From CAWAPD01 sp963783865 (lineage in GTDB: Bacteria; Actinomycetota; Thermoleophilia; UBA2241): 64,000 nucleotides of DNA. Within the stretch, counting starts at the first letter, position 1. Each line of letters begins with the position of its first letter. Position numbers and translations under genes: made by a program. Location: assembly GCA_963783865.1 (NCBI GenBank), contig CAWAPD010000002.1, positions 248,001 through 312,000 of the forward strand, given 5' to 3'. Positions 1 through 8,780 of this stretch are shown in pieces. The notes beneath the pieces are model-generated. The model ran no database searches. It saw only the letters and a program-made list of their open reading frames with translations, and had not been told where the DNA came from.

Positions 1-1061
1 TCGACAGGGCTGCCGTCCACGAAGACGACCGTGTCGCCGCTCTCCAGGCCGGCCTTGTCGGCCGGCGATCCCGTGAGCACGTCGGCGATGAAGGCTCCCG
101 TCGCCGCACCGGCGGAACCCTGCTGCCCGGCGGGGGTCATCGACACGCCGAGGAAGGCCGTCTCGCCGATGTGCACGGTGGCCGACGCCGTCCCCTGCCG
201 GATCTGGTCGGCGATGCCCAGCGCGTCGTCGATCGGTATCGCGAAGCCGTTGCCGCCCACCGTGTCGAAGGAGTAGTCAGACGAGGCCGCGGTGTCCATC
301 CCGATCACCTTGCCGCCGGCGTCGACCAGGGGCCCGCCCGAGTCGCCGGGCCGGACGTCGGCGTCGACCTCGATCAGGCCGACGAGCCGTTCGGCGTTGC
401 CGCCGTTCTGGTCGGTCGCGGTGATCGTGCGGCCCAGCGCCACGATGCTGCCCGCGGCGACGGAGGGCGCACCACCGTCCCCACCCGCGTTGCCGATCGC
501 GAAGACCGTGTCGCCCGTGGCAAGCGAGGCCGACGACCCCAGCGGCGCCGTCGCCAGCCCCGATGCGCCCACCAGCTTGACGACGGCGACATCGCGCGTC
601 CGGTCGTACCCCAGGACGACGGCGTTGTAGCTCTTGCCGTTCCCCAGGTCGGTCACCAGCATGGCGGTCGCGCCGTCGACCACGTGGTTGTTGGTGAGGA
701 TCACGCCGTCCGAGGTGAGGACGATGCCGGTCGCCGCCCCACGCTCACCCTGCAAGCCGATCGTCACGTTGATGTCGACGAGGCCGGACACGACGCCGGG
801 GAAGGCCGGGGACGCGGCCGGCGAGGAGACGCCCGGCGGAACGGCCTGCGACCCACCCGGTGTGGGGAGCACCAGCGACGAGCCGAGCGAGCCGCCGGTG
901 GGGGGAAGCCGCAGCCCCGAGGCGAGCAGGTTGCCGGCCTCGGCGACGACGCCGACGACCAGCACCACGAGCGCCGCGATCAGGCCTACGTGAGACAGCC
1001 CACGCCGGGGGCGCGGCGGGGGCGGCGCCGGAGCCCATCGGGGCTGGGGATACTCGTACAC
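1..1061 (-). CDS. S1C-family (HtrA/DegP-like) trypsin-like serine protease with PDZ domain, 3' end cut by window
   Basis: Membrane-anchored periplasmic or cell-surface serine protease. The GTG start at 1061 follows a GGGAGG ribosome site. The short proline-rich cytoplasmic N-terminus precedes one membrane helix (about residues 25-45). The chymotrypsin-fold triad is readable: His126 in NNHVV, Asp157 in RDVAVVKL and Ser241 in GDSGGP. A PDZ domain begins near residue 275 and runs off the window edge (SPADKAGLESGDTVVFVDG). This order, one helix, protease, one PDZ, is the usual actinobacterial HtrA/PepD layout and suggests a role in envelope protein quality control. Only the end of the PDZ domain is missing here. 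The adjacent gene is divergent, so no operon partner is visible. Confidence 0.93.
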   Translation of the reverse strand, partial: MYEYPQPRWAPAPPPPRPRRGLSHVGLIAALVVLVVGVVAEAGNLLASGLRLPPTGGSLGSSLVLPTPGGSQAVPPGVSSPAASPAFPGVVSGLVDINVTIGLQGERGAATGIVLTSDGVILTNNHVVDGATAMLVTDLGNGKSYNAVVLGYDRTRDVAVVKLVGASGLATAPLGSSASLATGDTVFAIGNAGGDGGAPSVAAGSIVALGRTITATDQNGGNAERLVGLIEVDADVRPGDSGGPLVDAGGKVIGMDTAASSDYSFDTVGGNGFAIPIDDALGIADQIRQGTASATVHIGETAFLGVSMTPAGQQGSAGAATGAFIADVLTGSPADKAGLESGDTVVFVDGSPV

Positions 1062-1191
1062 GTTCCTCCCTTCAGGCACGCTGTACCCTGAGCGGCCCGT
1101 GCTTGCACCTGTAACGGCCCGGCGGGGCGGAGCGGGAGTACCATTCGCGAGACCGGGTCGAAGCGGCCCGGACGACGAGCCGGGAGGCGGC

Positions 1192-1545
1192 GTGGACGCG
1201 CGGATGATCGGCTTCGGCGAGGTCGAGATCGACGGCCGGCGCTACACGCACGACGTCGTGATCGACGGCGGCCGTGTCGGCAAACGGCACAAGAAGGCCT
1301 CGAAGGCCTACCGCGACCGCTACGGGCATACGCCGCTGTCGGCCGACGAACCGTTGCCGTGGGCCGGGCCGCGTCTCATCGTCGGCACCGGCGCCTATGG
1401 TTCCCTGCCCGTCATGCCGGAGGTCCTCGAGGAGGCCGAACGGCGCGGCGTCGAGGTGGTCGCCGCGCCGACCGCCGACGCTCTCCGCCTCGTCGCTGAG
1501 ACGCCCACCGGCGAGCTGCGGGCCGTCATCCACGTGACCTGCTGA
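1192..1545 (+). CDS. Mth938-like domain protein (DUF498 family)
   Basis: Small cytoplasmic protein of 117 residues that spans the whole Mth938-like fold. The start is taken as the GTG at 1192 behind CGGGAGGCGGC; the longer upstream reading frame is Arg/Pro-rich and lacks a ribosome site. Typical family features are the opening IDGRRYTHDVVIDGG strand, the LIVGTGAYGSLPV segment and the closing LRAVIHVTC strand. The biochemical role of stand-alone Mth938 proteins is unknown; related domains occur in NDUFAF3-type assembly factors. Only about 130 bp separates it from the divergent protease gene, so the two may share a regulatory region. Confidence 0.82.
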   Translation: MDARMIGFGEVEIDGRRYTHDVVIDGGRVGKRHKKASKAYRDRYGHTPLSADEPLPWAGPRLIVGTGAYGSLPVMPEVLEEAERRGVEVVAAPTADALRLVAETPTGELRAVIHVTC

Positions 1546-1705
1546 CGAAGGAGGTCCGGCCGGCGGCGGCCCAGCGCGGGACCAGGCTCGCTCGGCCGGG
1601 CGCTCACAAGAACCTCACACTGCCCGGGGATTGATCCGCCGGCGCCGCAAGTGAGGCGACGCCGCCGGCCCAGGGGTGGCGGCGCGCAGACGAAAGGCAG
1701 GGACG

Positions 1706-2065
1706 ATGGGGCTGTTCCATCACCACGATCGCGAGACCGAGGGCGCTGATCCGGGCGCCGCTACGACGTTCGAGGTGCTCGGCGACGACGGCAGGATCAG
1801 GCGCTACGCGCGCGACCAGTTCGACGAGCTCCTCGAGACGACCGATGCCGGCGAGGTCCAGCAGCAGGTCGACCGTGGCTGGGTGATCGTCGACGAGCGC
1901 CCGGTCGAGCGCGGCGGCAGGGGGCCCTCGGGCATCGACATGATGCCCGAGGCGATGGCCATGCGTGCCGGCGGCATGTTCGAGTACGAAGCGCCCGAGC
2001 AGGTGACGCGGTACACCATCGGGCTGCTCAAGGACGGCGCGCAGGGCACGCCCGAGGACGAATGA
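1706..2065 (+). CDS. hypothetical acidic protein
   Basis: Protein of 119 residues not recognised as a named family. The ATG at 1706 is preceded by AAAGGCAGGGACG. It opens with a His-rich MGLFHHHD segment, has an acidic middle (FDELLETTDAGEVQQQVDRG), and ends in a stretch with YTIGLLKDG. There is no signal peptide or membrane helix, so it is probably cytoplasmic. Codon usage matches its neighbours, which supports it as real. It ends three bases before a strong GC hairpin that separates it from the convergent phosphoesterase gene. Confidence 0.6.
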   Translation: MGLFHHHDRETEGADPGAATTFEVLGDDGRIRRYARDQFDELLETTDAGEVQQQVDRGWVIVDERPVERGGRGPSGIDMMPEAMAMRAGGMFEYEAPEQVTRYTIGLLKDGAQGTPEDE

Positions 2066-2067
2066 GC

Positions 2068-2102
2068 GGGCGGGCGGGGCGCCTGCGGCGCCCCGCCCGC
2101 CC
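2068..2102. terminator. GC-rich perfect hairpin between convergent genes
   Basis: Two 16-base arms (2068-2083 and 2087-2102) pair perfectly around a TGC loop. It sits between the stop at 2065 and the end of the minus-strand phosphoesterase at 2111, so it can act on both transcripts. It has no U-tract, as is common for high-GC actinobacterial terminators. Confidence 0.6.
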
Positions 2103-2110
2103 CACCGCCG

Positions 2111-4735
2111 CTAGTCGCGCTCCGGATAGCCGGCCAGCGACCCCCGGACCCCCGCCCAGATGGCCTCGTTCAGAACCTCCTCGTTGGCCTCGTCGGGCCC
2201 CGAGAAGTCCAAGCGGGCGCACTCGCGTGCAAGCTTGGAGTCGGACGTGATCCTCGGATAGCCGCGGTCGCCGAAGGCCGTGACCTTGGGCGTGAGCGCC
2301 GCGTACGGCGTCAGGTCCGGCGTGGAGCTGAAGGCGTCCCACATCGGCGTCGCGCGCTGGTCGAAGATGCTCATCGGCGAGAGCCCCAGCAACTGCTCCA
2401 TCGTCGCCAGCATCGCCGCCGTGTCGTAGTGGGTCGAATCGATCGTCGCGTGCTGGGTGTAGGGACTGATCACGAAACACGGCGAGCGGTGCGAGTCGAC
2501 GTGGTCGGGTCCGTCCTGGGCGTCGTCCTCGACGACGAAGATGGCGGTGCTGGCCCAGTACTTGCTGTGCGACACGACATCGACGAGGCGTCCCAGCGCG
2601 AGGTCGTTGTCGGCCATGAACGACTCCGGCGTGGCGTCGCCCGGCGTCATCCCCTCCGTGTGGTCCATCGGCAGGTAGACGATCTCCAGGCCGGGAAGGT
2701 CGCCGTTCTTCTCGAACTGGCGGAACTCCCGCTGCCACTCGGGCTCGCGCACCTTGTGGTCCGGCGCCGACATGTCCCAGCCCACGTAGCGGGGATCGAC
2801 GTGCACGCCGAACCGTGCCTGCAGGTGCGTCAGGTCGGAGTACCAGACCGTCTTGCCGTGCACCGTCTTCGAGGCCGTCGACTCGCCGTAGTCGCGATAG
2901 GTCACGTTATGGGCGGCGGCATCGTCCCAGAGGTACCCGACCGTAGCCGCCGCCACCGACCGCGGCACTGTCGTGTCCTCGGCCAGCGGCTCGCTCTTGA
3001 ACTGCTGCTCGAGGGGCACGAACTCGCTGTCGTAGCTGCGCGAGTACGCCCACGCATAGTCGAACGGCCAGATCTTGTCGGTGTAATCGGTGGAGATGGC
3101 TTGCGTCGTCCATGGATGGCCGTCCTGCGACACCTCGGAGTCGACGTAGAAGTCGTCGAAGAGCACGAACTTGCTGGCCAGGGAACGATGGTTGGGGCTG
3201 CTCGACTGCTTGAAGAGCGTGAGGTCCGCGTCGCCGTTGCCCTCACCGAGGTCGCCGAAGACCTGGTCGTAGGTTCGGTTCTCCTTGATCACGTAGATCA
3301 CATGCTTGATCGCGTCGAGCGCGGCGGGTTTCGCCCCCGCCGACCCGGTGGCGTGGTCGTTCACCTTCACCTGGGCCGACCAGCCGGCGAGCGAGTCCTG
3401 GGTCACCGTCCCCGGCAGGTCGATGACCTCGAGCGAGCCCTTCACCATCGTGCCGCTGTACTGCGACTCCGGGAGCGGCGGCGTGTACCAGTCGCCGGGA
3501 TAGTAGTAGTAGGGCGCGGTGGGAGCTGGGCTCGGATACAGCGACTTTGGGACGAATGGGCCGGCGGGATTGGGGCCGGGGCCCGACCCGTACGTGTTGG
3601 TGACCACGAGCTGCGTGCCGTCGGGCGTGACCTGGATGCTCGACGGATACCATCCGGTCGGGATGAAGCCGAGGACCGTCCGGTTCTCGACGTCGACCAC
3701 CGCGATCGCGTTCTCACCGGCGTCGGTGACGTAGAGGAGGTCCCCGTCTGGACTCACGGCGAGACCCACCGGGGTCGAACCCTTGGGTCCCCCCGGCACC
3801 AGCGCGACGTCGATGGTCGCCGCGACCGCGTCGGTCTGCGTGTCGATCACCGAGACCGTGTCGCTGTTGGCGTTGGCGACGTAGACCTCGTCACGCTTCG
3901 GGTTGCTCGCGATCCCGGTGGGGTGGTCGGCGGTGAGCGGCGAGGCGTGCGGCGAGAGGACGATGGTCGCCACCGTCTTCTGTCTCGCGGTGTCGATGAC
4001 CGACACGCGCCGGCCGGCCCAGTTCGTGACGTACGCCTTGTCGCCCTGGCGGTCGAAGGCGACGGCGAGGGGATAGCGGGCGCGGCCCAGCCCGATCCTC
4101 GCCGTCACCTTGTTCGTCGCCGGGTCGATCACGCTGACGACGTGGCCGGGCTGGTCCTCGTAGTCGTAGTCGGGGTTGGACAAGGCGCCGAGGTTCTCGG
4201 CCACATACACTCGCTCGCCGCGCGGCGTCTGGCCGCAGGCCAGACCCGACGGGAAGTACGGCGCCTTGATCTCCGCCACCGGCTTGAGGCCGCCGGCCGA
4301 CGTGACCTTGTAGGCGTGGACCACCTGCTGGCCGGCGCCCGACGCCCACGCCTGCTTGCCATCGGCCGAGAAGACGACGCCGTAGAAGACCGACTCCCCC
4401 TGGTAGCCGTTGTACTTCTCGAGGGCGGTGCGATCGCCGGTCGTGACGTCGTACACCTCGGTCGTCTCGTACTTCACGGCGGCGCCGCTCGACGTGACGA
4501 GCGCGTAGCGGCCGTCGGGCGAGAGCGCGACGCCCCACGGCCCCGGCAACCCGGCCTTGCCGGGCGGCACGGTGATCACCTTGCCGGCCGGCGTCAGCTC
4601 CCAGCCGGACGGCGTGATGGGGTTGGTGATCGACGCCGCCAGGGTCAGAGACGATCCGCCTCTCGACCCGCAGCCCCCAACGACGATCGCCGCCAGCATG
4701 GCGATCCCGGCCACGATCCTTGCGGTAGTGCGCAT
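2111..4735 (-). CDS. YVTN beta-propeller / phosphoesterase-family lipoprotein
   Basis: Secreted lipoprotein of 874 residues. The ATG at 4735 follows GAGGGGGAAGCC and opens a signal peptide ending in the lipobox VGGC (Cys near residue 21). Residues about 40-480 hold repeated YVTN-type propeller blades such as VSVIDTATARQK-like and DEVYVANANSDTVSVIDT segments. Residues about 490-850 form a phosphoesterase domain (PF04185, alkaline-phosphatase superfamily) beginning at IKHVIYVIKENRTYDQVFGD, with FVVEDDAQDG and a downstream SPYT segment. This is the known arrangement of bifunctional YncE-like/alkaline-phosphatase-like proteins; the natural substrate is not known. It is monocistronic, flanked by a divergent L,D-transpeptidase gene and a terminator-like hairpin. 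Confidence 0.88.
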   Translation of the reverse strand: MRTTARIVAGIAMLAAIVVGGCGSRGGSSLTLAASITNPITPSGWELTPAGKVITVPPGKAGLPGPWGVALSPDGRYALVTSSGAAVKYETTEVYDVTTGDRTALEKYNGYQGESVFYGVVFSADGKQAWASGAGQQVVHAYKVTSAGGLKPVAEIKAPYFPSGLACGQTPRGERVYVAENLGALSNPDYDYEDQPGHVVSVIDPATNKVTARIGLGRARYPLAVAFDRQGDKAYVTNWAGRRVSVIDTARQKTVATIVLSPHASPLTADHPTGIASNPKRDEVYVANANSDTVSVIDTQTDAVAATIDVALVPGGPKGSTPVGLAVSPDGDLLYVTDAGENAIAVVDVENRTVLGFIPTGWYPSSIQVTPDGTQLVVTNTYGSGPGPNPAGPFVPKSLYPSPAPTAPYYYYPGDWYTPPLPESQYSGTMVKGSLEVIDLPGTVTQDSLAGWSAQVKVNDHATGSAGAKPAALDAIKHVIYVIKENRTYDQVFGDLGEGNGDADLTLFKQSSSPNHRSLASKFVLFDDFYVDSEVSQDGHPWTTQAISTDYTDKIWPFDYAWAYSRSYDSEFVPLEQQFKSEPLAEDTTVPRSVAAATVGYLWDDAAAHNVTYRDYGESTASKTVHGKTVWYSDLTHLQARFGVHVDPRYVGWDMSAPDHKVREPEWQREFRQFEKNGDLPGLEIVYLPMDHTEGMTPGDATPESFMADNDLALGRLVDVVSHSKYWASTAIFVVEDDAQDGPDHVDSHRSPCFVISPYTQHATIDSTHYDTAAMLATMEQLLGLSPMSIFDQRATPMWDAFSSTPDLTPYAALTPKVTAFGDRGYPRITSDSKLARECARLDFSGPDEANEEVLNEAIWAGVRGSLAGYPERD

Positions 4736-4957
4736 GGCTTCCCCCTCGAGTCCTGCCACAAGAGATGGACTCACCAACAAGACACCCCAGCGGAGGTCGC
4801 GTCAACATCGGAAAAGATGCGAGGCGGTAGCTTGACCGACCGGTGGGCGGGCCGCGGCCATACGGCCGCGCCCCGCGTGTGGATCCGACCCGCGCTCCCG
4901 TCCCGGGTTCGCGCAACGCAGGGTCGTCGCTTACCATTGCGAAAGTACGGGAACAGA

Positions 4958-4984
4958 GGGCGGGCGAGCTGCGCTCGCCCGCCC
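4958..4984. repeat. 12-bp inverted repeat upstream of the L,D-transpeptidase
   Basis: Perfect arms GGGCGGGCGAGC and GCTCGCCCGCCC around a TGC loop lie 36 bases before the TTG start at 5021. It could be an upstream terminator-like barrier or a leader hairpin. It belongs to the same visual class as the other GC palindromes in this window. Confidence 0.5.
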
Positions 4985-5020
4985 CCACCGGGACCGGCAG
5001 GCGAACCCCGAGGAGGACAG

Positions 5021-6247
5021 TTGAGCAAGATCGTCGGCAGACTGGCGTTGCTGGCCGGCGTGCTGCTCGTCGCCTCGCTCGTCCTTGGAGTGTTCTCGGC
5101 CCTGGCCGCGGCCGGCGGCTCGGCGGCCGGCGTCGACACGAGCGGCTCTCCCTCGGGCTCGCCTAGCGGCTCGCCCTCAGGGTCGCCGTCGAGCTCGCCC
5201 AGCGACTCGCCGAGCCCGACGCCCACGCCCACCCCTCCCCCGCCCCTCAAGGTCCGCTCGGTGACCCCGCACCGCCTGGCCAAGAACGTCAACCCGGGCA
5301 GCAAGATCGTCATCGTCTTCTCTGCCCCGCTGGCCGCCGACACGCCGGTGCCCACCATGACGCCGAAGGTGCCGGGAACGTGGACGGTCGACGGCGCCTC
5401 GCTCGTCTTCCGCCCGAAGGGGCACTTGCGGATCTACGCCACCGAGCACCTCTCGATGCACTCCGGACGGCTCGGCCCCCACAGCGCCGACGGCGGCAAG
5501 ATGATCCACGCGTGGTCCTCGCAGTTCTCGGTGCGCGGTCCCTCGTCGATGCTGCGCTGCCAGCAGCTGCTGGCCGAGCTGAACTACCTGCCGTTGCGCT
5601 TCCGCCTGGCGTCGCTGCCCAAGGGCTACGCCCTGGGACAGGAGCCGAAGAACCCCGACGTCGTCTCGATCGCGCCGCTGGACGGCACGTTCGCGTGGCG
5701 CTTCTCGAGCACTCCCTCGACCCTCAAGGGGCTCTGGAAGAAGGGGACCTACACGACGATGATCAAGGGCGCCGTGATGACGTTCGAGTCGACCCACGGC
5801 CTGGCCACCGATGGCGTCGTCGGCAAGCAGGTCTGGCTCGCCCTCCTCAAGGCGACGGCCGGGCATCACGCGACCACCCGGGCTCACACCTACATCCAGG
5901 TGTACCGGTCGATCCCCCAGAAGCTCACCGTCTGGAAGAACGGCAAGATCGTGTTCACCGCGGCCTGCAACACCGGCATCGCGGTGCGCCCGACGCCGGC
6001 CGGCACCTCGCCGGTGTGGTCCCACCTGACCTCGACGACGATGAGCGGCACCAATCCCGACGGCAGCCACTACAGCGACCCCGGCGTGCCCTGGGTCGCC
6101 TACTTCAACGGGGGCTGCGCGATCCACGGGTTCATCCGTCCCGGTTACGGCTGGCCACAGAGCCTGGGTTGCGTCGAGCTCTCCTACGCGAGCGCGGCCA
6201 CCGTGTTCCAGTGGGACAACATCGGGACTCTGGTCACCGTCTACTGA
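5021..6247 (+). CDS. L,D-transpeptidase (YkuD) with Ig-like and peptidoglycan-binding regions
   Basis: Cell-wall crosslinking enzyme of 408 residues. Start is the TTG at 5021 behind GAGGAGGACAG. An N-terminal hydrophobic helix (residues 5-30) is followed by an SPS/TPTP-rich linker (about 40-75), an Ig-like region (about 80-170) beginning LKVRSVTPHRLAKNVNPG, and a peptidoglycan-binding-like segment ending in HGLATDGVVGKQVWLALL. The YkuD domain covers about residues 285-408. The catalytic motif is intact: His369 in AIHGF and Cys384 in SLGCVEL. Ig-like plus YkuD is the classic Ldt architecture of Actinobacteria, where the enzyme makes 3-3 peptide crosslinks. It is convergent with the sigma factor gene at 6299. 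Confidence 0.92.
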   Translation: MSKIVGRLALLAGVLLVASLVLGVFSALAAAGGSAAGVDTSGSPSGSPSGSPSGSPSSSPSDSPSPTPTPTPPPPLKVRSVTPHRLAKNVNPGSKIVIVFSAPLAADTPVPTMTPKVPGTWTVDGASLVFRPKGHLRIYATEHLSMHSGRLGPHSADGGKMIHAWSSQFSVRGPSSMLRCQQLLAELNYLPLRFRLASLPKGYALGQEPKNPDVVSIAPLDGTFAWRFSSTPSTLKGLWKKGTYTTMIKGAVMTFESTHGLATDGVVGKQVWLALLKATAGHHATTRAHTYIQVYRSIPQKLTVWKNGKIVFTAACNTGIAVRPTPAGTSPVWSHLTSTTMSGTNPDGSHYSDPGVPWVAYFNGGCAIHGFIRPGYGWPQSLGCVELSYASAATVFQWDNIGTLVTVY

Positions 6248-6298
6248 CCGTGCCGGACGCCGGGTCGCCGGCGGACTGGACCGAAACGATCCTCGCTT

Positions 6299-7519
6299 CT
6301 AGCGCGACGCCGTGGGTGAAGCCGACGGCGTCGCCGTGGGCGCGGCCGAGTCGGTCGGCGTGGGCGACGGCGTAGGCGTGGCCGACGGGCTCGGCGACTC
6401 CGTGGGCGTCGGGGTGATGGTCGGCTCGCCGTAGGGGCCTGTCGCCGTCGGCGAGGGGGTCGGGCTGGCGCTGCCGTCGCCCGCCGACGGGCTCGGCGAC
6501 GGGTCGGCGGTCGGCGAGGTCGAGGCCTTGGGACTGTGGGTGGGCGACGCCGAGGGGGCGGCCCCTCGGGCCGCCGGGCTCGGCGTCGTTCCTCGCGCCG
6601 AGCCACCGACGCCGACCGCGCCGGTGACGGTCCGCGTGGCGGCTGCCGCGGCATGGGGTATGGGCCGGTGAGTATCGACCCGCTTCTCGACCGCCGACCC
6701 GACGTTGATCGCTGTGGCCGCCGCCAGTACGACGGCGGCCAACTTCGCGACTTGCGTCGCCCCGATGGCCGATCCGATCCCGCCCAGCGCCCCGCCCAGC
6801 GGCAGCAGGGGCGCGGCGATCGGCGAAGGCACGGCGGGAACGGGCGGCGGCAGGTGCAGGCCCGGCGGCAGCGGCACATGCGGCAGCGCACGCAGGGCGG
6901 CGAGGGCTGCCATCGCCGACGGCGCCGGCAGCCCCTCCGCCCGGCAGAGCTCGCGGTAGCGGCTACGGAAGGCGTTGCGCGAGCGCGCCAGCAGGACCTC
7001 GGCCGAGCCGGGCGTGAGGTCGAGCGTGGCGGCGACCTCGACGAGGCTCAAGCCGTGCACGTCCTTGAGCAGGAGCGCCAGGCGCTGGCGGCGCGTGAGG
7101 CCGCGCAGGGCGGCCGCGAAGAGGCGGCCCTGCGCGGCCCGCTCGAACGGGTCGTCGGGCGCGACGGCGTCGTCGCGGTGGTCCGCGCCGACGACCGCGC
7201 GACGCTTGGCGGCGCGGAAGTGGTCGTAGCAGCGGTTGACGGTCAGCCGGTAGAGCCAGGGGCGCAGCATGACCTCGCGCTGGCGCGGCACGCGCTCGAA
7301 GGCGCGGATCAGCACGTCGTGGGTGATGTCCTCGGCGTCCTCACCGCGGCGCACGAGGTGCAGGGCGACGTTGTAGATGCCGCCCGCGTAGTGTCGGTGC
7401 AGGACGGCGAACGCGTCGGGCGACCCCCGCCGGAGGCCCTCGACGAGCCGGGCCTCGCCCTGTTCGTCCAGGGCTTCCGCGCCACCGGCGCGTGACCCTG
7501 TCGTGGCCACCGTCCCCAT
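6299..7519 (-). CDS. ECF RNA polymerase sigma factor with C-terminal membrane helix and S/T/P-rich tail
   Basis: Protein of 406 residues; the ATG at 7519 follows AGAGGGGGACG. Residues about 25-100 are sigma region 2 (EDITHDVLIRAFERVPRQ and a WLYRLTVNRCYDHFR segment). Residues about 130-190 are region 4 (LTRRQRLALLLKDVHGLSLV with a TPGSAEVLLARSR recognition helix). After a Pro/Leu-rich linker comes a hydrophobic segment, AAVVLAAATAINVGSAV (about 265-285), and then roughly 120 residues of Ser/Thr/Pro/Ala repeats resembling extracytoplasmic linkers. The layout implies a membrane-tethered sigma factor whose tail faces outside. No anti-sigma gene is adjacent; the tail may take over that sensing role, which is inference. 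The convergent Ldt gene also carries an SP-rich linker. Confidence 0.85.
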   Translation of the reverse strand: MGTVATTGSRAGGAEALDEQGEARLVEGLRRGSPDAFAVLHRHYAGGIYNVALHLVRRGEDAEDITHDVLIRAFERVPRQREVMLRPWLYRLTVNRCYDHFRAAKRRAVVGADHRDDAVAPDDPFERAAQGRLFAAALRGLTRRQRLALLLKDVHGLSLVEVAATLDLTPGSAEVLLARSRNAFRSRYRELCRAEGLPAPSAMAALAALRALPHVPLPPGLHLPPPVPAVPSPIAAPLLPLGGALGGIGSAIGATQVAKLAAVVLAAATAINVGSAVEKRVDTHRPIPHAAAAATRTVTGAVGVGGSARGTTPSPAARGAAPSASPTHSPKASTSPTADPSPSPSAGDGSASPTPSPTATGPYGEPTITPTPTESPSPSATPTPSPTPTDSAAPTATPSASPTASR

Positions 7520-7698
7520 CGTCCCCCTCTGCCGTCGATTCTCCTCGGGTTCACGGGTTCCCGAGATTTCAACGTCCGGCTGCCCGCAAACCCTAGCAGC
7601 CCCGTGGCGATTTGTCGCCGAGCTAGGGTTGCCGCCGGTGGCGACGTTCCACTGTCAGCCGGCCCGCACGGGCCACCACCGATCTTGAGGGAGGGCAC

Positions 7699-8409
7699 AT
7701 GAGGAAGGTCATCGTCTTCATCGTCGCAGCGCTCGTCGCCCTGGCCGTCTGCGCGCCGGCCATGGCATCGTCGAGCGCGATCACCTGGTGGCATCCACCG
7801 ACATCGTTCACCGTCGCAGGCAAGGTCCAGGCGGTCGACACGACCAACAGCAGACTCGTCCTGCGCGTGCAGCTCGCCTCGCTGTCGGCCAAGCAGTATC
7901 TCGGCGAAGACATGACCGTCGTGGTCGCGCCTGACGCCCAGCTGCTCAAGGCCAAGGGCGTGGGCTTCGTCAAGATCGCCCTCGCGGACATCGCCCCCGA
8001 CGACCACGTGCGCGTGATGGGCACGGTCGACCGTTCGGGTGTGGGCGGACCCACCTACACCGCCGAGCGCGTCATCATGCGCCATCTGGTGCCGCCGGAG
8101 GGGATCAAGTTCTTCGCCTTCCGCGGGCGGGTGGTCTCGGTGGACGCGGCCGGCAGCAAGCTCGTCGCCCACCTGCACCTGGTCACGCGGGCGCTGTGGC
8201 AGGCGCTCGAGACCGACTTCGGCTTCACCGTCGGCCCGAAGGCACGCATCGTGCAGTGGGTCGACGGCGCGCCGGTCGTGATCACCCTGGCCGACGTGGC
8301 CGCCGGCGACACCGTGCTGGCCAAGGGTCACATCGACCGGACCGATCCAGCCAACCCGGTCTTCATCATCCACTGGATGAGGGTCTGGAAGGCGGCGCCG
8401 ACGCTGTAG
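7699..8409 (+). CDS. secreted protein with two DUF5666-like repeats
   Basis: Exported protein of 236 residues. The ATG at 7699 follows GAGGGAGGGCAC and opens a signal peptide, MRKVIVFIVAALVALAV, cleaved near APAMAS. The mature part has two similar beta-rich units: FTVAGKVQAVDTTNSRLVLR with a following VRVMGTVDR, and FRGRVVSVDAAGSKLVAHLH with VLAKGHIDR. This internal repeat resembles DUF5666 OB-like units. Function is unknown. It is divergent from the membrane-linked sigma factor (179 bp apart), so it could be a target of that factor. A strong hairpin follows the stop. Confidence 0.72.
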   Translation: MRKVIVFIVAALVALAVCAPAMASSSAITWWHPPTSFTVAGKVQAVDTTNSRLVLRVQLASLSAKQYLGEDMTVVVAPDAQLLKAKGVGFVKIALADIAPDDHVRVMGTVDRSGVGGPTYTAERVIMRHLVPPEGIKFFAFRGRVVSVDAAGSKLVAHLHLVTRALWQALETDFGFTVGPKARIVQWVDGAPVVITLADVAAGDTVLAKGHIDRTDPANPVFIIHWMRVWKAAPTL

Positions 8410-8475
8410 AGCGGCTGGCGCCACCGAGGGCTCCCACAGCGTCCGGCTCAGGCGGAAGATCAGGCACGACGCGTC

Positions 8476-8519
8476 AACGGGGCGGGGGCGAGGCCGTACG
8501 GCCCCGCCCCCGCCCCGTT
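8476..8519. terminator. long GC hairpin after the DUF5666-like gene
   Basis: Fifteen-base arms (8476-8490 and 8105+400 region 8505-8519) pair perfectly, AACGGGGCGGGGGCG with its complement, and enclose an inner GGCC-GTAC-GGCC hairpin separated by one mismatch (A8491/C8504). It lies 66 bases after the stop codon at 8409. It probably ends the upstream transcript and insulates the redox operon downstream. Confidence 0.65.
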
Positions 8520-8689
8520 CCTGCCACAGGCCGCTGCGGTACGCGCGGTCGGCCCGCCGTCTCCTGCGAGGAGCAGCGGGACCGCCGGCGGACGCACGGG
8601 TCGGCGATGCGCCCGTAGGGGGCCACCCGTCGCGAAAGGGGGCACGTCATTGGGGAATCGGCACCGCCGGGGGTTCGCTGTGGATCACG

Positions 8690-8718
8690 TTGGCTCATCT
8701 CGCATTACGCGGTACCCT
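8690..8718 (+). promoter_or_regulatory. predicted promoter of the redox operon
   Basis: TTGGCT (8690-8695) and TACCCT (8713-8718) are separated by 17 bases, a housekeeping-sigma arrangement. It lies about 60 bases before the TTG start at 8781. No other promoter-like pair was seen in the 371-base gap 8410-8780, which otherwise contains the hairpin at 8476-8519 and no supported gene. Confidence 0.5.
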
Positions 8719-8780
8719 AGCGTGGACTTGGAAGCGTGCGGCGACCGGATCCGCGCTCGGGGAGGGAGGCAGCGAGCCCC

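Noticed and set aside
2429..5020. Very long open frame on the plus strand preceding the L,D-transpeptidase
   Set aside because: It is antisense to the phosphoesterase gene, full of Arg/Val/Asp shadow sequence, and only the part from 5021 on has a ribosome site and family motifs.
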